Source of the DNA: Rubripirellula reticaptiva
GTDB taxonomy: Bacteria; Planctomycetota; Planctomycetia; Pirellulales; Pirellulaceae
DNA: 64,000 nucleotides
NCBI RefSeq assembly: GCF_007860175.1
Contig: NZ_SJPX01000004.1
Span: 310,001 to 374,000 of the forward strand
Reading direction: 5' to 3'
Part shown: one piece after another, positions 9,891 through 18,139 of the stretch
Numbering within the stretch: position 1 is the first letter of the stretch
How the letters are laid out: the number at the start of each line of letters is the position of its first letter
Position numbers and translations under genes: made by a program
Notes under the pieces: generated by a model
Databases searched by the model: none
The model's input: the letters and a program-made list of their open reading frames with translations, nothing else
What the model was told of the DNA's origin: nothing

Positions 9891-10594
9891 GGAGTTGCTC
9901 TAGTAGCGGTATCTTTGCCAAAACCAGCTTTGGCGTCTTCGTTGCCACGAGTCTGAAGTTGAATCGGAATCATGCACAACGGATCAATGTCTGATTTGCC
10001 GCTAATCTTTGCACAGCCGACGAAATCGACGACCACGCCTTCTTTCAGGAATGCGCGATTCGCTGCAATCACCTCCTGTTCGGCGCGGCGATTCAGCTCC
10101 GACGAGACGGCATTGAAATCCTGTGAGTTGGCGAAGTCACTGGCCTTCACACCGATCGCTTCACGAACCGTGTTGTCGACAACGACTCCCAGTTCGAGAC
10201 AGATTCGGCGTGGACTATCCGTTACTGTGAGGACGACGCGGTCCTTCTCTACTGTCTCGACGGTGCCCTGCCCACGAATGCAAAAATACCATGCCCCACC
10301 AAGTCCAGCCTGTCGACCATACTGGCTTCTCGCTCCAGTTGTGTCGGCGTCAAAGGCATTCCAGAGTTGAACGACGTCTGTGCCAGCGTCGCCCGTTCTC
10401 AGTGGTCCGTCCCAAAACTCGCGAACGTAAGCGGCTGGATCAGCAGGACCTGATTGACGAAGTGTCGCAGCCCGTTCGCTAGCTTCAGTCCTACCTCCAT
10501 CCAATGGTCGGATATGAAAGAGTGGAAAGAACCAGCAGGCAATCCCACCAACAATCAGCAATGAACCACATGTAATCAACCTCGAGCGCGACAC
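9887..10594 (-). CDS. DUF2291 family protein of sugar ABC transporter operons
   Basis: 235 residues with one N-terminal hydrophobic segment (LITCGSLLIVGGIACWFFPLF) and a globular part outside the membrane. The spacing and residues WDGPLR, GQGTVETVEKDRVVL and FVGCAKI match DUF2291, which regularly accompanies ribose-type ABC operons. Its job is not established; an accessory envelope protein for uptake is the usual guess. It is two bases after rbsB and overlaps rbsA by four. Confidence 0.82.
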   Translation of the reverse strand: MSRSRLITCGSLLIVGGIACWFFPLFHIRPLDGGRTEASERAATLRQSGPADPAAYVREFWDGPLRTGDAGTDVVQLWNAFDADTTGARSQYGRQAGLGGAWYFCIRGQGTVETVEKDRVVLTVTDSPRRICLELGVVVDNTVREAIGVKASDFANSQDFNAVSSELNRRAEQEVIAANRAFLKEGVVVDFVGCAKISGKSDIDPLCMIPIQLQTRGNEDAKAGFGKDTATRATP

Positions 10595-10596
10595 GG

Positions 10597-11586
10597 CTAC
10601 TCCTTTTTCCCGTAGCCAGCGAAGTCGTCGATATTTTCCTGCGAAACGAGGTCGACGTTGACGGGTATCTTTTGATCGAAGTCGCGTTTGCCGTTGGCTA
10701 GGTACTCGTGCGCGTATTCGGCAGATGTTTGGGCCATCACTTTGGGATACTGCATCACGGTCGCAGCGATCTTTCCTTCGCTGATCGACTTGACGACGTC
10801 TTCCGATCCGTCATACCCAAACACCTTCACTTGATCGGCCTTGTCTGCCGCCAGCAACGCTTGGTAGGCCCCCATCGCCATCGCATCATTACCACAGAAC
10901 ACAGCATTGATGTCGTCGTGCGATTGCAGAATCGATTCCATGACTTCCAGTGCCTTATTGCGATCAAAGTCGGCACTCTGTTGGGCGACCATTTCCAACC
11001 CTTCATACCGATCGACAACGCTGTGAAAACCTTTTGAACGGTTCCAGGTGTTGTTGTCTCCGACCAGCCCCAGCAGTTCGACGTACTTTCCTTTCTCGCC
11101 GAGTTTCTCGACGAAGTACTTGCCCAGATCGACGCATCCCGAGTAGTTGTCCGAGAGCAACTGAGCGGTAGCGGCGTCGGTCGAGTTGATTTCGCGGTCG
11201 ATGCAAAAGACCGGAAGGCCGGCTTCCGTCGCTCGTTTCACGTTGGCAATCGAGCCGTCCGCATCGGTCGGATTGAACAGAATCGCCGAGTAGCCAGCGG
11301 CGACGACGTTGTCAAAATGCTCCGCCTCCTTCGCCGTGTCATTTTGTGAATCGAACATGTTGGCTTCGTAGCCAAGTTCCACGGCTCGGTCGCGAGCCGT
11401 TTCTCCTAAGACGACGAACCACGGATTGTTCAGCGTCGAGACGATCACAGCGATTCTCTTCGGTTCTTTCGCCTTGCCTGACGACGACTCGTTGGTGGTC
11501 GTGTTGCTGGTGCAACCGGTCAATGTGAGAAGTAGCAGGAAGGCAAGCTGATAAATCGCTGAAAGGCTGGTTTTGGTTCGATTCAT
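10597..11586 (-). CDS. rbsB: Ribose-type periplasmic sugar-binding lipoprotein
   Basis: About 329 residues from ATG 11586, chosen because it begins a lipoprotein signal (LLLLTLTGC, lipobox LTGC). The mature part is a type I periplasmic binding protein: [19 protein letters not shown] at its start, [24 protein letters not shown], and [16 protein letters not shown]. It captures the sugar for RbsA/RbsC and is lipid-anchored. It is the first transporter gene, 44 bases after rbsD. Confidence 0.9.
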   Translation of the reverse strand: MNRTKTSLSAIYQLAFLLLLTLTGCTSNTTTNESSSGKAKEPKRIAVIVSTLNNPWFVVLGETARDRAVELGYEANMFDSQNDTAKEAEHFDNVVAAGYSAILFNPTDADGSIANVKRATEAGLPVFCIDREINSTDAATAQLLSDNYSGCVDLGKYFVEKLGEKGKYVELLGLVGDNNTWNRSKGFHSVVDRYEGLEMVAQQSADFDRNKALEVMESILQSHDDINAVFCGNDAMAMGAYQALLAADKADQVKVFGYDGSEDVVKSISEGKIAATVMQYPKVMAQTSAEYAHEYLANGKRDFDQKIPVNVDLVSQENIDDFAGYGKKE

Positions 11587-11630
11587 CAGAGTCGCCTTAT
11601 TTGCGGTCGAGGAATTTGGGTGGCGTGAAA

Positions 11631-12038
11631 TCAAAAGACAACACCGGATTTCAGGATAACATTTGCGTACGGAGTACATTCACCCGTGCGAACAATAACT
11701 TCGCTTTCGCACGTAAGTCGCTTGAATTCTTCGTGCGAAATTTCTGTGACGACAGGTTTCATTTCGTGACGCTGAAACACGTCCATCATGCCCTGAAATG
11801 TCTCAGGGTTGCGCTGGTGAATTTCACTGGCGACCACGATCTCTTCGACCATCATCTCACTCACCAGTGCGTCGAGCGTTCTCAGGAAAGACGGATACCC
11901 CTGTTCGATAGCTAGGTCGATTCGTTTGACTCCAGAAGGAATCGGCAGTCCGGCGTCGCACAATGTGATCGACGCCGTGTGTCCGATTCGGCTGATCTCG
12001 TAACTAAGTTCGCTGTTGAGTAGTCTGGTTCGTTTCAT
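11631..12038 (-). CDS. rbsD: D-ribose pyranase (RbsD/FucU family)
   Basis: 135 residues, the normal RbsD length. The family pattern is clear: an N-terminal [20 protein letters not shown] with the catalytic His, and C-terminal [17 protein letters not shown]. RbsD interconverts beta-pyranose and beta-furanose forms of ribose, giving the furanose form used by ribokinase. Its presence beside the transporter and ribokinase is the best evidence that the operon handles ribose. Confidence 0.92.
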   Translation of the reverse strand: MKRTRLLNSELSYEISRIGHTASITLCDAGLPIPSGVKRIDLAIEQGYPSFLRTLDALVSEMMVEEIVVASEIHQRNPETFQGMMDVFQRHEMKPVVTEISHEEFKRLTCESEVIVRTGECTPYANVILKSGVVF

Positions 12039-12070
12039 TGAGCACCTGCAGTCGTTTCTTCACATACCTC

Positions 12071-13240
12071 TCACGCCTTGTGCGGCACGACCTCAATCTT
12101 GACGCATTCGTCGAATTTCGTCACCGTGCCGAATCCATCCACCAATTCATCAAGACTCATGCGGTGCGTGATCATTGATGGAAAGTCGTAACGATTCGAT
12201 TGTTGTTGCAGGACCTTCAACACGGGGCGCCAGTTGGTTCCGCAGTGAAAGACCGAGTGGATGTGCAGGTTCTTCGAGTTGATGTGCCGCATGACATCGA
12301 GCGGAACGGTTTTGCCGAGGTCGACCCAGTTACCCACCTCGATGACCGTCCCTCCTTTGCGAACCATCCTCAGAGCTTCAAGAAAGGCTTCCGGTTCACC
12401 AGCCGACTCGATCACAAGGTCAGGACCAACTCCCTCGGTCATTTCCTTCACCCGTTCGATGCGTTCTTCCACGTCCACTTTGGATGCATTGATCGTAACG
12501 TCGGCATACAGATTCTTCGCAACGCCGAGTCGCAGGTCAGACAAGTCCGTCGCAATCGACAACCCGGCTCCCTGAATTCGAGCCATGACGCCGTGGAGAA
12601 TGCCCAGCGGACCGTTGCCCAGCACGGCAACAGACATACCGGGACCGAAGCCTTCGTTGACCGGAGCAAAGGGCACGCTCGCGCGGGCCAGGGCATGAAA
12701 AGCCACCGCCATTTCTTCAACAAGCACGGCGACGTCTGTCGGCATCTCTTCCGGCACCTTGAACAAATGAGTTCGCGGCCGAATGTACATGTACTCTGCA
12801 AACCCACCGCGCAGGTAAGGTTTGGTTTCGCAATTTGGATGCAGCCCATAGGCCTGAATCTGATTCTCGCAGGTGCAGTTGTTGTAATGATTTCGGCAAT
12901 ACCAGCAGTCCCCGCAGTTGACTTCGACGGCAATGGCTACCCGATCACCGGGAATGAGCAGTTGTCCGTCGTAGTCCATCGTCCGAGCTGCGTTGTCCCC
13001 GATCTCGACGATGGTTCCAATCACTTCGTGACCGCCGACATAGGGATAGATCGACTTGCCGCGCAGTTCCGTTGCCTCTCCCTTAAAGATGTGCCGATCG
13101 GTTCCGCAGATGCCCGACATTTCGACTTTCAGGATCGCGGAGTCGTGATCCATCGTCGGATACGGATACGTTCGCATCTCGGTCTTGCCCGGCGCGGTCA
13201 TCGCGACCGCCCGGACGGTTTGAGGGGTTGCGTGCGTCAT
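12071..13240 (-). CDS. Zinc-dependent medium-chain alcohol/polyol dehydrogenase
   Basis: About 389 residues from ATG 13240; upstream ATGs at 13261 and 13279 are also possible. It has catalytic zinc residues in GICGTDRH and GGHEVIG, structural zinc cysteines in NCGDCWYCRNHYNNC, and a Rossmann fold (VAVLGNGPLGILHG). The family oxidises sugar alcohols, threonine or similar. Lying between rbsD and a Sde182 gene on the same strand, it probably acts on a sugar or polyol from the same pathway, but the substrate cannot be read from sequence. Confidence 0.85.
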   Translation of the reverse strand: MTHATPQTVRAVAMTAPGKTEMRTYPYPTMDHDSAILKVEMSGICGTDRHIFKGEATELRGKSIYPYVGGHEVIGTIVEIGDNAARTMDYDGQLLIPGDRVAIAVEVNCGDCWYCRNHYNNCTCENQIQAYGLHPNCETKPYLRGGFAEYMYIRPRTHLFKVPEEMPTDVAVLVEEMAVAFHALARASVPFAPVNEGFGPGMSVAVLGNGPLGILHGVMARIQGAGLSIATDLSDLRLGVAKNLYADVTINASKVDVEERIERVKEMTEGVGPDLVIESAGEPEAFLEALRMVRKGGTVIEVGNWVDLGKTVPLDVMRHINSKNLHIHSVFHCGTNWRPVLKVLQQQSNRYDFPSMITHRMSLDELVDGFGTVTKFDECVKIEVVPHKA

Positions 13241-13451
13241 AGACTTCTCCGGTTTCTGCATGGTTGTTGAAGGCGGCATTGTTTCTCGCTTGAGTTAGAG
13301 TCCGTTGCGTCCAAGTTCATATGCGTCGTCTACCGTCGAACGCTCATTCTCTCAGGATTCAACATGTCGGTCTCCCGCGAAATTCGCGAAGACTAACGAA
13401 ATACTAAGGTGTCGAACTTTCAAGCACCCAATTCTGCGAGTATTGGCTCAT

Positions 13452-14870
13452 CTAATTCTTCACATCCACGATCACTCGCCGATAACGCGTCAAACGAGGT
13501 GTCCCGTGATCGGTCACCGCGAGGATAATGTGCATGGAACCGACGCCGGGCATCACGCGCTGTGTTGGGACGACAAAGGATGCCTTGACCTGGTCAAAGT
13601 TTTTGATCGGTACCGGTTGTCCGGTGGTTCCGCTGGAAGTCAACAACGTGCCGGCTTCACCGTAGTAGAACCACTCATACGACAACGCATCGCCGTCTGG
13701 GTCGGTTGAACCTTCGGCGCTCAATTGAATTTCGTCACCTGGCTTCGCGGGCAGTCGATCGGCGTGTCCGAGTTTTGGTGCAGGTGGATGGTTGGCTTCG
13801 TCGTACGGTTTGATCGTCCAGTCCATCCGGGCAGCGAAGTCGTTTTGATAGGCTGAGCGCCAGCGCCAGATCGTCGCGTGGTTGTCCGTGTGCCAGCGGT
13901 TGTCGATTCCCAACACTTCGTCTTCGGCATCAGTCCAGCACGGTCGCGTTTCTTCCTGAAGGTGCCACTTCTGTTTGCGCGGTGTGTACAGTTCGTAGCG
14001 TCCTCCCCAACCACCCCAGTCCGGGTGTTCGGGATCGCTCAGGCCATTGTTGATGAGATTAAGAAACGATGGCGTATCGCCCTCCATCAGATATTCCCAG
14101 TGCGGGTACTCAACACCCAGCGGACCTTTTCGCCGAATGTTCTTTTCCAACCATTCGTTTGAAACCAGTTGGAAGTCGGCGCCGGAAAACCGACCGTGGA
14201 AGTAGTCGCCACTGATGCCGCTCCACGTTGCATGGTGGTACGCACCGCCGGCATGAAATCCGGGACTCGCGACATAGAACAAGTCTGGGAATTGTTCACG
14301 AAGCCACGGCCCGCTGTCGTCCTGATCAGAGATCGTATAGACACGCAGCTTCGCCACGAACTTCTGCAGTTCTTCCGGCGATCGCGTTTTACGAACTTTC
14401 CACAGAGCCTGAGCTAACACGTTTGGTCCGCCCCAGGCGGTGACCCACATCGGTCGCGGATCGGTTTTGTCTGCCGCCTTGATCAGCAGCTCCGATGCGG
14501 GCGAATCATGGCCGTCTCCAACGCCGTTCATCCCATAGACCGGAATGCCCTCGGTGACTCGCTGCAGCAGAACGTCCGCCGCCGGATAGCCTGTTTCGTG
14601 CATCTCCAAATTGATGCGAACTTTGTCGTACGCTTCGACAATGCGACGAATGCGTTCTGGAGCAATCCGATTCTGCTGGTGGATGGACGTCGTGGCCGCG
14701 AGACCTTCGATGTCGAAATGATTTGCGTAAGTCAAAAAACGCACCATCGACATCGCATCGTCAGGTTCGTTTTCAATGTCGGTAAGTACAAAGACTCGCG
14801 GTTTTTCAGCAGCGGCTGGAGTACTCAAGCACAACAAGACAAGAAGCAGCAATGCGGTCACGTCTCTCAT
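13452..14870 (-). CDS. Sde182/DUF1593 family protein, nucleoside-hydrolase-like
   Basis: 472 residues from ATG 14870. A signal peptide ([15 protein letters not shown]) precedes [20 protein letters not shown], which keeps the Asp cluster that holds calcium in nucleoside hydrolases. MWVTAWGG and GDTPSFLNL follow, with a beta domain at the end ([11 protein letters not shown]). Its ATG overlaps the ribokinase stop (ATGA). Coupling of a secreted nucleoside-hydrolase-like protein to ribokinase suggests release of ribose from a ribosyl compound outside the cell; this is inference. Confidence 0.86.
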   Translation of the reverse strand: MRDVTALLLLVLLCLSTPAAAEKPRVFVLTDIENEPDDAMSMVRFLTYANHFDIEGLAATTSIHQQNRIAPERIRRIVEAYDKVRINLEMHETGYPAADVLLQRVTEGIPVYGMNGVGDGHDSPASELLIKAADKTDPRPMWVTAWGGPNVLAQALWKVRKTRSPEELQKFVAKLRVYTISDQDDSGPWLREQFPDLFYVASPGFHAGGAYHHATWSGISGDYFHGRFSGADFQLVSNEWLEKNIRRKGPLGVEYPHWEYLMEGDTPSFLNLINNGLSDPEHPDWGGWGGRYELYTPRKQKWHLQEETRPCWTDAEDEVLGIDNRWHTDNHATIWRWRSAYQNDFAARMDWTIKPYDEANHPPAPKLGHADRLPAKPGDEIQLSAEGSTDPDGDALSYEWFYYGEAGTLLTSSGTTGQPVPIKNFDQVKASFVVPTQRVMPGVGSMHIILAVTDHGTPRLTRYRRVIVDVKN

Positions 14871-15814
14871 GCGTTTTCCTTCAAAGTGATCCATTCGCTG
14901 ACTTCCTTTAACGTTGGAAATGCGGTCTGCGTTCCAAGTCGAGTCACAGAAATGCCCGCAACGGCACTGGCGCGGCGGGCGGATTCCTTGAGGGTCATGC
15001 CCTCGGCCAGCGAAACGGCCAGCGAAACGGCCAGTGCCGCAGTAAAAGCATCACCGGCACCGGTTGTATCCACAGCATCCACATTGATTGCCGGAATGTG
15101 AGTCGATCCCGAGTCGTCAAGAATCAAAACGCCATCGCCGCCCATGGTCAAAGCAACTCGCCGCACGCCTCGCTCACGAAGTCGTTCCGCTGCACGAAGC
15201 GTATCGGCCTCGGTCTCAACCGTCTGCCCTGTCAACGCCGAGATCTCGGTCTTGTTGGGAACACACACGTCACATAAAGCCAGTAGTTCGTCTGTGACGT
15301 GTTCGGCTGGCGCCGGCGTGAGTATCGTCAGCACGTTTGCAGCACGGGCAAGGCGGAATGCTTCGACGGCAGCATCCACCGGAGTTTCCATCTGACAAAG
15401 AACGGCGTCGGATTGCTCGATCATCGACGACGCGGCTTTGACGTCCTCGGCGTGAAGCTCTGCGTTTGCTCCCGCGACAACGATGATGCAATTCTCAGCA
15501 TCGTCGTCCACAAGGATGGCAGCGGTTCCGGTCGGCTGGTCTTCTGCCTGTCGAATGAACGTTGTCTGAATTCCCTCCGCCGCATAGGCGTCGATCGCCG
15601 CCTTTCCGAATGCGTCGTTTCCAACACAGGCAATGAACGTGACATCAGCACCCAGTCGGGCCGCAGCGACTGCCTGATTAGCCCCCTTGCCGCCCATGCC
15701 TTGATGCAGCGCGTGGCCGGTCAAGGTTTCGCCCGGTTGTGGAAACCGAGGCGTCCGAAACGTCAGGTCAATGTTCGCCGAACCAACGACGCAGATGCGG
15801 CGAGCAGATTTCAT
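14867..15814 (-). CDS. rbsK: Ribokinase (PfkB family)
   Basis: 315 residues from ATG 15814. PfkB motifs are complete: the N-terminal [16 protein letters not shown] and the C-terminal [15 protein letters not shown] with the catalytic Asp. It phosphorylates D-ribose to ribose 5-phosphate with ATP. A 12-base tandem duplication just after the C-terminal motif gives [11 protein letters not shown], one extra unit compared with a simple helix. It overlaps the downstream Sde182 gene by four bases. Confidence 0.92.
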   Translation of the reverse strand: MKSARRICVVGSANIDLTFRTPRFPQPGETLTGHALHQGMGGKGANQAVAAARLGADVTFIACVGNDAFGKAAIDAYAAEGIQTTFIRQAEDQPTGTAAILVDDDAENCIIVVAGANAELHAEDVKAASSMIEQSDAVLCQMETPVDAAVEAFRLARAANVLTILTPAPAEHVTDELLALCDVCVPNKTEISALTGQTVETEADTLRAAERLRERGVRRVALTMGGDGVLILDDSGSTHIPAINVDAVDTTGAGDAFTAALAVSLAVSLAEGMTLKESARRASAVAGISVTRLGTQTAFPTLKEVSEWITLKENA

Positions 15815-15842
15815 GGAATCACATTTTCCAGACGGCGTATGA

Positions 15843-16250
15843 TCATTTGACGTTGATGATAACACGGCGGTAGGCGTAGAGATTAGGTTTGCCGTCGTCG
15901 TGAAGTTCAAGAATGATGTGCAAGTTTTTGCCACCAGCATTTGCTGGAATCATCAGCTTTGCCGCGGCGGCGGAAGGGTCTTTGATTTTCACTTCGCCGT
16001 TGTAGGAACTGGGGTCTTGGTAAAAAGACCATGCGTAAATCAATTCATCTTCGTCCGGATCGCTTGAACCAGTTGCGTTCAAATCCAACGTTGAACCAGG
16101 TGCTGCTGTGACCCGCAGAACTCGTCGTGAAGTGTCACCGTTGACCACCGCAACCGGATGATGGTTGGCGTCGGAGCATTTGCCGGTGATGCTCCAATCC
16201 ATCCGCGCCGCGAAGTCGTTGTCGTAGGCAGTGCTCCAGCGTTTGTGACC
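15843..16250 (-). pseudogene. Sde182/DUF1593 family protein, 5'-truncated by an IS3 remnant
   Basis: Only the C-terminal ~135 residues of a Sde182-type protein remain: [17 protein letters not shown] corresponds to the end of the nucleoside-hydrolase-like domain, followed by the complete beta domain ending AYRRVIINVK. Compared with its two paralogues about 330 N-terminal residues are missing. Similarity stops near 16250 where an IS3-type end begins. The visible ATG at 16259 comes from the junction. It lies 28 bases upstream of ribokinase, so it was once the first gene of that operon. Confidence 0.85.
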
Positions 16251-16560
16251 TGCACCCAAAAAACTGGTCCAAGCAAAGTGGGGAAATCGGAGTGAAATCT
16301 AGTCGGCATTTCCTAGGAGAAACCGCCGATGAAGAAGTCGAAATTCACAGACCAGCAGATTGCCTTTGCGCTCAAGCAGGCCGAGACCGGAACACCGACT
16401 GATGAGGTGTGCCGCAGGCTTGGGATTAGCCAGCAGACGTTCTACGGGTGGAAGAAAAAGTTCGCTGGACTTGGCACCGAAGAACTTCGGCGTCTGAAGC
16501 AGCTTGAAGAGGAGAATAAGCGATTGAAGTCGTTAGTAGCGGACTTGAGCTTGGACAACA
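16246..16560 (+). mobile_element. IS3-family element, left end and truncated orfA
   Basis: A likely terminal sequence starts at TGACCTGCACCC (16246), followed by a short leader and a truncated orfA. No orfB and no right end are found. The element breaks off near 16560, where the decayed duplicated gene block begins, so it is a fixed remnant and cannot move by itself. Confidence 0.7.
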
Positions 16561-16604
16561 GATCCTGCAGGATGGCAATCGTTTCAAGCTCATTTTCACG
16601 GTGA
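16329..16604 (+). pseudogene. IS3-family transposase OrfA, 3'-truncated
   Basis: The first ~76 residues match OrfA of IS3 elements: a helix-turn-helix (IAFALKQAETGTPTDEVCRRLGIS, QQTFYGWKKKF) and the leucine-zipper-like LKQLEEENKRLKSLVADLSLD. In intact proteins this is followed by a conserved KxxLQ segment; here the frame runs into unrelated residues (NRSCRMAIV) and stops. OrfA normally recognises the element ends and is joined to OrfB by frameshifting. Confidence 0.8.
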
Positions 16605-16973
16605 CTTTGGCATCCGCTCCCTCAATTTCGCCTTCGAGCTTCTTGGCGACCTTTTGGTCCATTGGATATCTCGTCATTTGAGTTCGTTTGCAAACAGCGT
16701 TCATGACCAAGAGGCCAATGCCGACAAGACAACCCAAGCCGATTGCGTCGTAACCAATCCTGAAGGCTAAAAGAAGCAGAGAGCCATGGATGGCGACAAA
16801 TAGTTTTATGATTTCTCTGACTTGATAGTCGCCGTGTCACTTAGGTTCTTGCGGCATGTTTCGCTGCAATACTTAACCTCGTCCCAAACCTTCTCCCATT
16901 TCTTTCGCCAAGCAAACGGTCGTCCGCAGACGATGCAGTTTTTCTCGGGCAAGTTAAGTTTCTTGTGTGCCAT
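16571..16973 (-). repeat. Decayed left copy of a small-gene block (better copy at 62880-63352)
   Basis: Sequence clearly related to 62880-63352 in the same orientation: a 5' fragment of the 60-residue gene (MDQKVAKKLEGEIEGA, up to 16662), a membrane-protein relic (16663-16811) and an intact DUF2256 gene. In the membrane relic the ATG has become ATA, about 25 internal residues are deleted and the stop is lost, so it reads on into the next gene. The two copies are about 46 kb apart. Confidence 0.8.
16806..16973 (-). CDS. DUF2256 zinc-ribbon protein, left copy
   Basis: 55 residues, [20 protein letters not shown] at the start, then [20 protein letters not shown]. The CxxC...CxxxC pattern and length match DUF2256, a small predicted zinc protein of unknown role. 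The reading frame is open and conserved with the right copy at 63185-63352, though the neighbouring genes of this copy are decayed. Confidence 0.75.
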   Translation of the reverse strand: MAHKKLNLPEKNCIVCGRPFAWRKKWEKVWDEVKYCSETCRKNLSDTATIKSEKS

Positions 16974-17020
16974 CGATCACGCCAGAAGGAGTATAGAGCC
17001 GAGAATGGCGACCTGGATTT

Positions 17021-17476
17021 TCATCCAGCCGATCCAGTAAAACGAAGTCGAAGGAGATCAAAGCCGGTTTGATCGTGGACTTTCTCTTCGAGAAGTTCAA
17101 ACCCATGTTTTGCGTAGAATGCACGCCCGATGGCATTTTTTACAAACACCTCCACTTCGAGTTCTTCTCGAAGTGCTTTGGCTTTATCCATCAATCGTTG
17201 ACCAACGCCCATTCTTTGATGACTGGGATGCACAAAGATGGCTCCGACTTCGTTGCCAATTAAGGCAATGAACCCAACGACTTGTCCCTCGTCTTCATGC
17301 ACCCATGTCTCGGCATTAGGTAGATAAAGATTGGGGATGTTTTCTCGTTCTGTGGCGAGAAACTCTTCTGACAGAAAAGGGTGAGCAATCTCCGAAGCCG
17401 CAGCCCAAGCCGTCAATAGATCGTTCAAATCCTGATTTTCGTATTGTCTGATCACGTCCGACGTGTCCTTAGTCAT
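17021..17476 (-). CDS. GNAT family N-acetyltransferase
   Basis: 151 residues from ATG 17476. The acetyl-CoA site reads IFVHPSHQRMGVGQRLMDKA (motif A, R/Q-x-x-G-x-G), and motif B ends NAIGRAFYAKHGFEL. Such enzymes transfer acetyl from acetyl-CoA to an amine; the substrate is unknown. The start overlaps the end of the broken cupin gene by eight bases. Confidence 0.85.
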   Translation of the reverse strand: MTKDTSDVIRQYENQDLNDLLTAWAAASEIAHPFLSEEFLATERENIPNLYLPNAETWVHEDEGQVVGFIALIGNEVGAIFVHPSHQRMGVGQRLMDKAKALREELEVEVFVKNAIGRAFYAKHGFELLEEKVHDQTGFDLLRLRFTGSAG

Positions 17477-17900
17477 GTTGTGGGACTCTGATTTCGATTC
17501 CATACTTTGGTGCAATTGCAAGCAGCGTTTCGGTCTCGTCTTTAGTCGGCGGCAATGCGGAGGTTGAACCTTCTGGTAGCGGCACACCGAACTCGAAAAA
17601 CATTTCTTCCAGTCCAGCGGGCGCAATTGAGATGATCATTTTCGCCGTTTGATTGCTTTTGTTCTTGGAAGAATGGGTAGTGCTCACTGTCATGTAGGCG
17701 AAGGTGCCAGCGGTTGCCACAACACGTTTCGCATCAATCTGGAAGGTGATTTTTCCTTCCAAAACATAAAAGCTTTTTTTCTCTCGACGATGGACATGCG
17801 GGAAGTGGTCCACCGCCTCGAGGCACAATCGCTTCCCACATGGCGAATTTGTCATTCGTAGAAAGTCGAAATCCTACGCAGTCCGAAATTACCGGTGAAT
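17469..17900 (-). pseudogene. Cupin-domain protein, frameshifted and lacking a start
   Basis: The open frame from 17855 contains a cupin core (HVHRREKKSFYVLEGKITF, then AGTFAYM). The expected preceding segment, DKFAMWEAIVPRGGGPLP, is present but in another frame, joining near 17799-17806, and no start codon is found for it upstream. The visible ATG is therefore an accident of the shift. I call this a broken gene rather than a short cupin. It would have been a small sugar- or metal-binding beta-barrel. Confidence 0.7.
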
Positions 17901-17964
17901 ATAACGTGGTGAAATATCAGGAAATGACGTAAACCGTTGTTATTGCCGGAGATCAACGCACGAA

Positions 17965-17996
17965 AAAAGCCGCTTGTGAAATCACAAGCGGCTTTT
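17965..17996. terminator. Strong terminator hairpin
   Basis: A perfect 15-base stem (AAAAGCCGCTTGTGA and its complement) with a two-base loop, A and T tracts on both sides, so it can act in both directions. On the minus strand it follows a tRNA-like 3' end. Confidence 0.75.
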
Positions 17997-17999
17997 CGA

Positions 18000-18060
18000 G
18001 TGGAGGATAACGGAACCAAAACTCGCAAACCGCAAGTTGCTGATACTAAACAACTTGCGC
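18000..18060 (-). other. tRNA 3'-end-like remnant, possible attachment scar
   Basis: Read on the minus strand: CAACTTGCGG, then GGTTCCGTTATCCTCCAC, then the terminator. The last bases resemble the T-arm and acceptor 3' end of a tRNA, but no full tRNA precedes them. A similar arrangement (ACTTGCGG ... TATCCTCGCC) lies at 6930-6970. Confidence 0.35.
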
Positions 18061-18139
18061 CGATTGCGAAATCGCAAATCCGACACAGAATCCGACATTT
18101 CCGACACTGTTACGGTGACGTTCCGCCGTTTACTGTGAC

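Noticed and set aside
12200-13270. 356-residue plus-strand frame opposite the zinc dehydrogenase
   Set aside because: The minus strand encodes a complete zinc dehydrogenase with all motifs; the plus frame has no recognisable domain and is an antisense shadow.
13494-13506. GGTGTCC match near the end of the Sde182 gene
   Set aside because: It matches only seven core bases inside conserved coding sequence, with no fit to the flanks.
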